A stretch of DNA of 5,202 bases from Hyphomicrobiales bacterium (lineage in GTDB: Bacteria; Pseudomonadota; Alphaproteobacteria; Rhizobiales; Aestuariivirgaceae), in assembly GCA_027051995.1 (NCBI GenBank), contig JALUFY010000047.1, forward strand, positions 910-6,111, given 5' to 3'. The position numbers were made by a program, and so were the translations under genes. Shown here one piece after another: positions 1-5,202 of the stretch. The notes beneath the pieces were generated by a model. That model was given only the letters and a program-made list of their open reading frames with translations. It was not told the origin of the DNA and made no database searches. The stretch's first letter is position 1, and each line of letters opens with the position of its first letter.

Positions 1-182
1 ATTTTCTCCGGCGGCGGGGCGAACAGCCGCGAGGGGGCCGCCAGCATGGCCGCATCATCCGGGGTGATCTGAATGGCCGGCAGCAGATCGCGCAACAGCG
101 CCTGCTGGCGCGGCTTCAGCGGGCGCGACTTGCGCCGCCCGTAAAACCGGTGTTCCGGGCCGGTTCCCGTTCCAGTGTTCAT
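1..182 (-). CDS. trmB: tRNA (guanine-N7-)-methyltransferase, N-terminal part (cut by window edge)
   Basis: TrmB is a cytoplasmic SAM-dependent enzyme that methylates N7 of guanine 46 in the tRNA variable loop. Only about 60 N-terminal residues lie here; the SAM-binding and catalytic parts are beyond the left edge. What is visible is the characteristic N-terminal block of alphaproteobacterial TrmB: residues 12-25 read HRFYGRRKSRPLKP, followed by RQQALLRDLLP, the basic stretch that precedes the methyltransferase fold. The start is taken as ATG at 182-180, preceded by a weak purine-rich GGAACGG. The frame stays open upstream and a second ATG lies at 242-240, which would add 20 residues of low-complexity sequence (MAGAKNQAGRAAG...) without a better ribosome site, so the shorter form is preferred. 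The gene is divergent from the MarR-type regulator. The identification rests on a recalled family motif over a short stretch; confidence is good but not absolute. Confidence 0.82.
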   Translation of the reverse strand, partial: MNTGTGTGPEHRFYGRRKSRPLKPRQQALLRDLLPAIQITPDDAAMLAAPSRLFAPPPEK

Positions 183-246
183 GTCCGTTCCAGATGTCCC
201 GATGCCCGCCGCTCTTCCGGCCTGATTTTTTGCGCCCGCCATGCGG

Positions 247-269
247 TTCACGGGCAATTTATCCCCGAA
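247..269. promoter_or_regulatory. Degenerate 23-bp palindrome, possible operator
   Basis: The sequence follows the pattern TTCnnGGnnAA-T-TTnnCCnnGAA, with 7 of 11 half-site positions symmetrical. It lies in the region shared by trmB and the MarR-type gene, just downstream of the candidate minus-strand promoter. MarR regulators commonly repress from palindromes of roughly this size next to their own gene, so autoregulation is possible. Symmetry this imperfect can arise by chance, so the call is tentative. Confidence 0.2.
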
Positions 270-272
270 TGA

Positions 273-300
273 TCTATGAAAACAATCCCGCCTGTGTCAA
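273..300 (-). promoter_or_regulatory. Candidate sigma-70-type promoter for trmB
   Basis: On the minus strand a perfect TTGACA (300-295) is followed after 16 bases by CATAGA (278-273), which matches only three of six bases of the TATAAT consensus. It points toward trmB and would give a 5' leader of about 85 bases to the ATG at 182. The -35 element is convincing on its own, the -10 is not. I saw no comparably good promoter for the rightward regulator gene in the same 167-bp intergenic region. Confidence 0.3.
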
Positions 301-333
301 AGTGTCCCGGCGAGAGTGGGCGCCTCTGCTGGC

Positions 334-339
334 AAGGGG
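334..339 (+). promoter_or_regulatory. Ribosome binding site fixing the start of the MarR-type gene
   Basis: AAGGGG lies 10 bases before the ATG at 350. It supports starting at 350 rather than at the far upstream ATG at 194. An in-frame TTG at 341 is only one base from this site and is too close to use it. Confidence 0.5.
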
Positions 340-349
340 CTTGACCGGT

Positions 350-919
350 ATGACCAAGAATTCCTCCATCCGCATCCACGTGGCCCTGGACCGCGCCGCG
401 AGGCTTCTGCGCGCCCGGGAGCATGACGGATCGCTCAACCCGGCGCAATGGCAGGCCCTGCGCTACATCAGCCGCTGCAACCGCTTCTCGAACACTCCCG
501 TTCTGCTGGGCCGCTATCTGGCGGCCACCAAGGGCACGGTCTCGCAAACCCTCTCCACGCTGGCCCGCAAGGGACTGATCGAGAAGACCCCGCGCGCGGG
601 CGGCGGGCTGTCCCTTTCCCTCACGCCCGCCGGGGAGGAGAAGCTCGGGGAGGATCCGGCGAACGCCTTTCTTTCCCGGCTGGACGCCCTGCAGCCCCGG
701 CAGCGCGCCGCGCTCGTCTCGGAGCTGGAGACGGTGATCCTTCCGGCGCTGGGCGGCGAGGCGGGCGAGAGCGGTTTCGGCCCCTGCCGGGCCTGCCGCT
801 ATTTCCGCCGCCGCGGGGCGCGCAAGACGAAGGGCGGGCCGCACTTCTGCTGGCTCTTCGAGGCGCCGCTGAGCAAGGCCGAAAGCCGCAGGATCTGCGC
901 CGAGTTCATGCCGGAGTAA
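350..919 (+). CDS. MarR-type winged-helix transcriptional regulator with C-terminal Cys cluster
   Basis: This 189-residue protein is a predicted DNA-binding regulator, probably dimeric. Residues 5-40 form the N-terminal helices and include LNPAQWQALRYI, typical of MarR proteins. Residues 47-76 hold the helix-turn-helix, with recognition helix ATKGTVSQTLSTLARKGL at 59-76. Residues 78-99 form the wing and end in LTPAGEEKL. The wing is short and lacks the usual DxR motif of MarR wings. After helix 107-134 comes an added C-terminal domain with four cysteines, C146, C149, C167 and C183 (CxxC-x17-C-x15-C), embedded in aromatic and basic residues (CRACRYF, HFCWLF, RICAEF). Such a set could bind an Fe-S cluster or zinc, which would make it a redox or metal sensor; that is inference. 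C43 is a fifth cysteine outside the cluster. The open frame extends up to ATG 194, but that part looks non-coding. The gene is divergent from trmB and convergent with pckA. Targets are unknown. Confidence 0.85.
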   Translation: MTKNSSIRIHVALDRAARLLRAREHDGSLNPAQWQALRYISRCNRFSNTPVLLGRYLAATKGTVSQTLSTLARKGLIEKTPRAGGGLSLSLTPAGEEKLGEDPANAFLSRLDALQPRQRAALVSELETVILPALGGEAGESGFGPCRACRYFRRRGARKTKGGPHFCWLFEAPLSKAESRRICAEFMPE

Positions 920-956
920 CCGTTCTTTCCGCTCCCGGCGCGCCGCGCGCCCATGC

Positions 957-2555
957 TCAGACAAGCGGCCCGGCGGCCTTCACGTCATCATCCACATGAT
1001 CGATGAAGCTGGCGAAGTTGCGTCTGAACATCTCCGCCAGCTTTTTCGCCTGGGCGTCATAGCGCTCAGGGTCACGCCATGTGCCGCGCGGATCGAGAAT
1101 GGAGGAGACCACGCCGGGCACGAAGACAGGCACCTCGAAACCGAAGAAGGGATCGGTGCGGAACTGCACATCCTTCAGCCGCCCCTCCAGCGCCCGGTGC
1201 AGCAGGGCGCGCGTCTCGCGGATGGGCATGCGGTGGCCCTCGCCATAGGGCCCGCCCGTCCAGCCGGTGTTGACCAGCCAGCACGACGCCCCGGTCTTCT
1301 GCAGCCGCTCGCGCAGCATGTTGCCATAGACGGAAGGATGGCGCGGCATGAAGGGCGCGCCGAAACAGGCCGAGAAGGTGGCCTCGGGCTCGGTCACGCC
1401 CGCCTCGGTGCCCGCCACCTTGGCGGTATAGCCGGACAGGAAGTGATACATGGCCTGCGCCGGGGTCAGCCGGGCGATCGGCGGCAGCACGCCAAAGGCG
1501 TCGGCGGTGAGCATGATGACGTTGTCCGGCTGGCCGGTCTGGCCGGTGTCGCAGGCGTTGGGGATATAGCGCAGGGGATAGGCGGCGCGGCCGTTTTCGC
1601 TCAGCGAGGCGTCGTCGAAATCCGGCTGGCGGGTCATCGGATCGATGACCACGTTCTCCAGGATCGTGCCCCATGTCTGCGCGGCGTTGTAGATTTCAGG
1701 CTCGGCGCGCGCCGAAAGCCGGATGGTCTTGGCGTAGCAGCCGCCCTCGAAGTTGAACACCCCGTTGTCCGACCAGCCATGCTCGTCATCGCCGATCAGC
1801 GTGCGGCCGGGATCGGACGAAAGCGTCGTCTTGCCGGTGCCGGAAAGGCCGAAGAACACCGCCGTGTCGCCATCCGGGCCGACGTTGCACGAGCAGTGCA
1901 TGGGCAGCACATTGTTTTCCGGCAGCAGGAAATTGAGCGTGGTGAAGACCGATTTCTTGATCTCCCCCGCATAGGCCGTATCGCCGATGAGCACCAGCTT
2001 CTCGCTCAGGTTCAGGGCGATGACGGTGGAGGAATTGGTGCCGTGGCGCGCCGGATCGGCCTTGAAGGAGGGCATGTCGAGAATGGTCATCTCGTGGGTG
2101 AAGGTTTCCAGCTCGCCCGGCGCGGGCCTGCGCAGCAGATAGCGGATGAACAGCGCATGCCAGGCCTTTTCGGTGATCACCCGCACCTTGATGCGGTTGT
2201 GCGGATCGGCCCCGCCGTAGAGATCCTGCACATAAAGCGTCCTGCCGGTCACGTGCCTGGCGAAATCGGCCTTCAGCGTGCCGAAATGCGCCTCGCTCAT
2301 GGCCGCGTTGTTGTCCCACCAGACGGTGTTTTCTGTCAGCGCGTCGCGTACCGTGAACTTGTCGTTGGCCGAGCGCCCGGTATGCGCTCCGGTGGCCGTC
2401 ACCAGCGCCCCGGCGGCGGAGACCCGCGCCTCGCCGTTGCGGATGGCCAGCTCGTAAAGCTGCGCCTGGTAGAAATTGTAACAGGCCTTCGCCGCGCCGG
2501 CGAAGGGGCTGTCATCCAGAGTGTTCGACGGGTTGAAACGGCCTTCCTTGTCCAC
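957..2555 (-). CDS. pckA: Phosphoenolpyruvate carboxykinase (ATP)
   Basis: This cytoplasmic enzyme converts oxaloacetate and ATP to phosphoenolpyruvate, CO2 and ADP, the first committed step of gluconeogenesis from TCA-cycle carbon. The 532-residue length is normal for the ATP-dependent family. Visible motifs, in order: HTGRS with the oxaloacetate-binding Arg61; YAGEIKKS with metal-ligand Lys201; His220; the P-loop [11 protein letters not shown] at 236-246 with Lys242; the family signature LIGDDEHGW at 253-261 with Asp256 and Asp257; Arg323 in GRAAYPLRY; and the adenine-side segment RMPIRET near 442-448. These line up with E. coli Arg65, Lys213, His232, Lys254, Asp269 and Arg333 at near-constant offsets, so the active site is intact. 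GTG at 2555-2553 is chosen because a good ribosome site precedes it and [14 protein letters not shown] matches the usual N-terminus; the in-frame ATG at 2645 would add 30 unlikely residues. Its 3' end faces the MarR-type gene across 37 bp without a convincing terminator. Confidence 0.97.
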   Translation of the reverse strand: MDKEGRFNPSNTLDDSPFAGAAKACYNFYQAQLYELAIRNGEARVSAAGALVTATGAHTGRSANDKFTVRDALTENTVWWDNNAAMSEAHFGTLKADFARHVTGRTLYVQDLYGGADPHNRIKVRVITEKAWHALFIRYLLRRPAPGELETFTHEMTILDMPSFKADPARHGTNSSTVIALNLSEKLVLIGDTAYAGEIKKSVFTTLNFLLPENNVLPMHCSCNVGPDGDTAVFFGLSGTGKTTLSSDPGRTLIGDDEHGWSDNGVFNFEGGCYAKTIRLSARAEPEIYNAAQTWGTILENVVIDPMTRQPDFDDASLSENGRAAYPLRYIPNACDTGQTGQPDNVIMLTADAFGVLPPIARLTPAQAMYHFLSGYTAKVAGTEAGVTEPEATFSACFGAPFMPRHPSVYGNMLRERLQKTGASCWLVNTGWTGGPYGEGHRMPIRETRALLHRALEGRLKDVQFRTDPFFGFEVPVFVPGVVSSILDPRGTWRDPERYDAQAKKLAEMFRRNFASFIDHVDDDVKAAGPLV

Positions 2556-2566
2556 GGTGTCTGTTT

Positions 2567-2575
2567 CCCTTCCTC
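2567..2575 (-). promoter_or_regulatory. Ribosome binding site for pckA (supports GTG start)
   Basis: GAGGAAGGG on the minus strand ends 11 bases before the GTG at 2555. It is the strongest purine-rich site in frame-compatible position and decides the GTG start. The in-frame ATG at 2645 has no such site. Confidence 0.6.
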
Positions 2576-2627
2576 TTTTTCGCCGCGCATAATGCCCTCT
2601 TTCGCGAACCGGAGGCCCGCGACCGGC

Positions 2628-2671
2628 GCAATATCGGCTTCTCATGATATTCCGATATGTCTATATATTGC
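2628..2671. repeat. Overlapping inverted repeats in an AT-rich block upstream of pckA
   Basis: Two perfect 7-bp inverted repeats overlap here. ATATCGG (2631-2637) pairs with CCGATAT (2652-2658) across 14 bases. GCAATAT (2628-2634) pairs with ATATTGC (2665-2671) across 30 bases. Their left arms share bases, so the two pairings exclude each other as RNA structures. GATAT also occurs as a direct repeat at 2646 and 2654, eight bases apart. The block is strikingly AT-rich for this genome. It covers the expected transcription start and early leader of pckA, so it may be an operator for a repressor or a leader structure; neither is shown. Confidence 0.45.
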
Positions 2672-2673
2672 CG

Positions 2674-2702
2674 TTTATGCCCGCAAACGCGCAATGCGGC
2701 AA
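2674..2702 (-). promoter_or_regulatory. Candidate promoter for pckA
   Basis: On the minus strand TTGCCG (2702-2697) and CATAAA (2679-2674) are separated by 17 bases, each matching four of six consensus positions. Transcription would start near 2667 and give a leader of about 110 bases. An alternative -10 is TATATA at 2667-2662, but no -35 sits at a suitable distance from it. A weak core promoter would fit a gene needing an activator or tight carbon-source control, which is inference. Confidence 0.35.
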
Positions 2703-2757
2703 GCCATCACGGGTTTTTGTCAGTATCCGCGCGCGCCGGAACAGACCTTGGCGGGGA

Positions 2758-2785
2758 TTGCCACTCGCGCGGTGATGCTTATACT
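2758..2785 (+). promoter_or_regulatory. Sigma-70-type promoter for the PfkB kinase gene
   Basis: TTGCCA (2758-2763) and TATACT (2780-2785) are separated by 16 bases, and each matches five of six consensus positions. The expected start near 2792 gives a leader of about 33 bases that contains the ribosome site of the kinase gene. This is the best promoter in the window and suggests steady, housekeeping-type expression. Confidence 0.6.
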
Positions 2786-2824
2786 GCGCGCCTTGCCGGA
2801 GGGCTAACGTGAAAGGATACGGCG

Positions 2825-3826
2825 ATGGGCGCGGCGGACAAGGCGGAATATGATGTGCTGGGCATCGGCAACGCGATTGTCGATGTGCTGGCGCAGGTGG
2901 ACGAGGGCTTTCTGGCCCGCCAGGGGCTGGTCAAGGGGGCCATGCAGCTCATTGACGAGGTGGCCGCGCATGATCTCTACGAGGCCATGGGGCCCGGCGT
3001 CGAGGCTTCCGGCGGCTCGGCGGCCAACACCATCGCCGGCCTTGCCTCCTTCGGGCGGAAGACGGCCTTCATCGGCAAGGTGCGCGATGACGAACTGGGC
3101 GGCATCTTCGCCCATGACATCCGCTCCATCGGCGTGCATTTCGCCACGCCGCCGGCCACGGAAGGCCCGACCACGGCCCGCTGTCTGGTGCTGGTCACAC
3201 CCGACGGCGAGCGCACCATGAACACCTGGCTCGGCGCATCGCAGAATCTCACCGTGGACGATGTGGACGAGGACCTGGTGAAGGCCTCCGCCATCACCTA
3301 TCTGGAAGGCTATCTGTGGGATCCGCCGCACGCCAAGGAGGCCTTCGTCAAGGCCGCCGGGATCGCCAGACAGGCGGGCCGCAAGGTGGCGCTGACGCTC
3401 TCCGATTCCTTCTGCGTGGACCGCCACCGCGACAGCTTCCTGGAGCTGATCCGCAAGCAGGTGGACATTCTCTTCGCCAACGAGGCGGAGATAAAGTCGC
3501 TCTATCAAGTGGAGAGATTCGACGACGCCCTGCACGCGGTCAGGGACGACTGCCCGCTCGCCGTGCTGACCCGCTCCGCCGCCGGATCGGTGATCGTGGA
3601 TGGCGGCGATGTGCATGTGGTGGGCGCCCACCCGGTTGAGCAGGTGGTGGACGCCACCGGCGCGGGCGATCTCTTCGCCGCCGGATTTCTGGCCGGTTTC
3701 ACGCAGGGCCGCCCGGTGGCCGATTGCGCCCGCATGGGGGCGCTGGCGGCGTCGCACATCATCCAGCAGATCGGCGCGCGCGCCATACGCCCCTTCCACG
3801 AGGTGGCGCGGGAAAACGGTTTTTGA
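2825..3826 (+). CDS. PfkB-family carbohydrate/nucleoside kinase, adenosine-kinase type
   Basis: This 333-residue cytoplasmic kinase belongs to the ribokinase/PfkB family. Alphaproteobacterial proteins of this type are usually annotated adenosine kinase (adenosine + ATP to AMP + ADP, purine salvage). Visible features: the N-terminal strand GIGNAIVD with substrate-contacting Asp20; the glycine-rich substrate loop GGSAANTIAG at 63-72; FANEAEI with the NxxE motif (Asn219, Glu222) that orders Mg-phosphate; and the second PfkB signature DATGAGDLFAAGF at 276-288 with anion hole GAG and catalytic base Asp282. All core residues are present, so it should be active. The start is well supported: AAAGGA at 2812-2817 sits seven bases before the ATG, behind a strong promoter. 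It is divergent from pckA and convergent with the histidine kinase, so it appears to be transcribed alone. The family is certain. The substrate is less so, since ribose, fructose or other nucleosides are used by relatives. Confidence 0.93.
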   Translation: MGAADKAEYDVLGIGNAIVDVLAQVDEGFLARQGLVKGAMQLIDEVAAHDLYEAMGPGVEASGGSAANTIAGLASFGRKTAFIGKVRDDELGGIFAHDIRSIGVHFATPPATEGPTTARCLVLVTPDGERTMNTWLGASQNLTVDDVDEDLVKASAITYLEGYLWDPPHAKEAFVKAAGIARQAGRKVALTLSDSFCVDRHRDSFLELIRKQVDILFANEAEIKSLYQVERFDDALHAVRDDCPLAVLTRSAAGSVIVDGGDVHVVGAHPVEQVVDATGAGDLFAAGFLAGFTQGRPVADCARMGALAASHIIQQIGARAIRPFHEVARENGF

Positions 3827-3827
3827 A

Positions 3828-3864
3828 GGCGGCTTTGCCCGCCGCCGGGCTGCCGGAGCAGCCC
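3828..3864. terminator. Tandem GC hairpins, probable bidirectional terminator
   Basis: Two stem-loops abut directly in the gap between converging genes. The first is GGCGGC (3828-3833), a 7-base loop, and GCCGCC (3841-3846). The second is GGGCTGC (3847-3853), loop CGGA, and GCAGCCC (3858-3864), a perfect 7-bp stem. They start two bases after the kinase stop and end six bases before the histidine-kinase stop. No real U-tract follows on either strand (only TT rightward), so if it works it is a GC-stem type terminator or a 3'-end protecting structure for both messages. Confidence 0.55.
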
Positions 3865-3870
3865 TTGCGG

Positions 3871-5202
3871 CTATCCCGCCCGTCTGCCGGAATGCTTGCG
3901 CGCTTCATCCAGATCGATGATCCGGTCGGGGATGATGACGTGGAAGATCGTCCCTGGCCCGTCATTGGGAGCCAGCAAAAGATCACCGCCATGCGCCCTG
4001 GCCAGTTCGCGGGCGATGGACAGCCCCAACCCCGTGCCGCCGCGCCGCGCCGATCCCGTGAAGGCCTCGAACAAGTGTTCGCGCGCCTTGTTGGGCAGCC
4101 CCGGCCCGTTGTCCTTCACCGCGATGGTCACCACCGCCCCGTCGCGCCAGGCGTCCATGGTGATCTGCCCGGGCTCTTCGCGCGCGTGCATGCCCAGAAG
4201 CGCCTGATGGGCGTTGCGCGCCAGGTTCGACAGGATGCGCAGAAGCTGATCCGGATCGGCGTCCGCCGCCAGTCCCTCCGGTATGCCGTTGACAAAACGC
4301 ACGGCATTGCCCGCGTCCCGGGGCAGGTTCTCGAAGACCTCGTCCGCCAGCCCGCGCAGCAGCACCGTCCTGCGCCTTGGCGGCGGCTCCTGGGCGCGGC
4401 CGTATTTCAGCGTGCCCACGCAGAAGTCGATCGCCCGGTCCAGCGAGGCGATGAGCTTGGGGGCGAATTTCTTCACCGTCGGATCGTCCACCATGCTCAG
4501 CCGGTCGGAGATCATCTGCGCCGAGGTCAGCATGTTGCGCAGTTCGTGGGAAATCTTCGACACCGCCAGCCCCAGCGCCGCCAGCCGGTTCTTCTGCCGG
4601 ATCAGGGAGACGGTCTGCTTCTGCATCCGCGCCAGCTGGCGTTCGGCGATGCCCAGCTCGTCGCGCCGCCTCGATGGTTTGATGATGCGCCCTTCATCCT
4701 CCGGGTTCTCGCCGAAACGGGCCATGCAGGCGCTCAGCGCGCGGATGGGCCGGATGAGCAGCCAGTGAATGGCCAGATAGAGCATCAGGGCCACCAGAAC
4801 CGCCAGCCCAAGCGAGTATTTCAGGATGATCAGCGAGTGATTGACCAGGGCGTGGTAAAGCGGCCTTTCGTCCATCGCCAGCTCGATGAACTCGCCTTTC
4901 ACGTTGGGCGGGGTATCCACCACCACGATGATCCGCCTGCCTCCGTGAACGAGCGTGTCGAAGGCGTCGCCGATGCTCCGCCACCAGTGAATGCCGCGCA
5001 GATCATAATGCGCATCGGCCATCATCGGCATGTCGTCGCGCAGGATGAGCTGGCGCGAGCCGTTGCGCTTGATGGCCAGCACATGCACGCCCGCGCTGCG
5101 CAGCAACTCCTTGCGCAAATCGCTGGAAAGCTTCTGCTCCGGCGCGGCGGCCACCGCCAGAGAGGCCAGCTCGGCCATGGTCAGCCGGTTCTTCAGCCAG
5201 GT
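3871..5202 (-). CDS. Membrane sensor histidine kinase, N-terminus cut by right edge
   Basis: This is an inner-membrane sensor kinase that should autophosphorylate on histidine and pass the phosphate to a response regulator not seen here. The frame is open to the edge (TWLKNRLT before Met at 5178), so that Met is internal and a first membrane helix should lie beyond the window. Numbered from that Met, residues 1-114 are a probable periplasmic sensing region; 115-142 are a transmembrane helix (SLIILKYSLGLAVLVALM); 143-195 are a HAMP-like linker starting LIRPIRAL. The H-box SHELRNMLTSAQ has phospho-acceptor His211 and keeps Glu212 and Asn215. The ATPase domain has N-box Asn322 (NLARNAHQAL), G1 DNGPG (356-360), F-box FEAF (370-373) and G2 GGTGLGLS (380-387). 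All catalytic boxes are intact. Met216 replaces the common proline after HELRN; I recall this as typical of an alphaproteobacterial subfamily. It is convergent with the PfkB kinase gene. The signal is unknown. Confidence 0.93.
   Translation of the reverse strand, partial: TWLKNRLTMAELASLAVAAAPEQKLSSDLRKELLRSAGVHVLAIKRNGSRQLILRDDMPMMADAHYDLRGIHWWRSIGDAFDTLVHGGRRIIVVVDTPPNVKGEFIELAMDERPLYHALVNHSLIILKYSLGLAVLVALMLYLAIHWLLIRPIRALSACMARFGENPEDEGRIIKPSRRRDELGIAERQLARMQKQTVSLIRQKNRLAALGLAVSKISHELRNMLTSAQMISDRLSMVDDPTVKKFAPKLIASLDRAIDFCVGTLKYGRAQEPPPRRRTVLLRGLADEVFENLPRDAGNAVRFVNGIPEGLAADADPDQLLRILSNLARNAHQALLGMHAREEPGQITMDAWRDGAVVTIAVKDNGPGLPNKAREHLFEAFTGSARRGGTGLGLSIARELARAHGGDLLLAPNDGPGTIFHVIIPDRIIDLDEARKHSGRRAG

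Noticed and set aside
194..349. N-terminal extension of the MarR-type regulator to ATG 194.
   Set aside because: The extra 52 residues show no domain and overlap the trmB upstream region, and a ribosome site precedes ATG 350 where MarR-like sequence begins.
936..945. Perfect 10-bp palindrome CGGCGCGCCG between the MarR-type gene and pckA, considered as a terminator.
   Set aside because: It has no loop-forming spacer and no T-run on either side. Short CG palindromes are common in this base composition.
248..964. Open frames of 238 codons (minus, 248-964) and 183 codons (plus, 448-999) over the MarR-type gene.
   Set aside because: Both are alternative-frame shadows. Only the frame from 350 gives a winged-helix fold with the expected hydrophobic pattern.
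2728..2736. Alternating CGCGCGCGC run between pckA and the kinase gene, considered as a structural (Z-DNA-like) element.
   Set aside because: It is only nine bases long and expected by chance in GC-rich DNA.
996..2807. A very long plus-strand open frame (603 codons) opposite pckA.
   Set aside because: It lies antisense to an intact, motif-complete PckA. Its composition is Arg/Ala/Gly-rich with no recognisable domain, as expected of a mirror frame in GC-biased coding DNA.
2804..3799. A 331-codon minus-strand open frame opposite the PfkB kinase.
   Set aside because: It is antisense to a gene with all PfkB motifs and a clear promoter and ribosome site. The translation is His/Gly/Arg-rich without family features.
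5176..5178. ATG at 5178-5176 as the true start of the histidine kinase.
   Set aside because: The frame is open upstream to the window edge (TWLKNRLT), there is no ribosome site, and the protein would lack its expected first membrane helix.

Overview
The window looks like an ordinary chromosomal segment of a GC-rich alphaproteobacterium. The evidence is the strong G/C preference at third codon positions in every gene and the family-level look of the proteins, above all the membrane histidine kinase and the PfkB 'adenosine kinase'. I see no insertion sequence, prophage gene, CRISPR array, tRNA, rRNA or attachment site. I cannot name the genus from this sequence alone.

Layout from left to right: (1) 1-182, minus strand, is the N-terminal 60 or so residues of a tRNA (guanine-N7)-methyltransferase (TrmB) that runs off the left edge. 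(2) 183-349 is a divergent intergenic region with a candidate minus-strand promoter and a degenerate palindrome. (3) 350-919, plus strand, is a MarR-type winged-helix regulator with a C-terminal four-cysteine cluster. (4) 957-2555, minus strand, is a complete ATP-dependent phosphoenolpyruvate carboxykinase (PckA) starting at GTG, convergent with the regulator across 37 bp. (5) 2556-2824 is the divergent control region between pckA and the next gene. It holds a good sigma-70-like promoter for the rightward gene, a weaker one for pckA, and an AT-rich block of overlapping inverted repeats. (6) 2825-3826, plus strand, is a complete PfkB-family sugar/nucleoside kinase of the adenosine-kinase type. 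(7) 3827-3870 is a 44-bp convergent gap filled by two back-to-back GC hairpins, probably a shared terminator. (8) 3871-5202, minus strand, is a membrane sensor histidine kinase whose reading frame stays open through the right edge, so its N-terminus is missing.

The genes do not form one operon: neighbouring genes alternate in direction. Together they cover tRNA modification, transcriptional control, gluconeogenesis (oxaloacetate to PEP), probable purine-nucleoside salvage, and signal transduction. No shared pathway is evident beyond the joint pckA/kinase control region. I did not find an undescribed multi-gene system. The items most worth a second look are the cysteine cluster on the MarR regulator, the inverted repeats at the pckA promoter, and an out-of-frame upstream ORF overlapping the pckA start.
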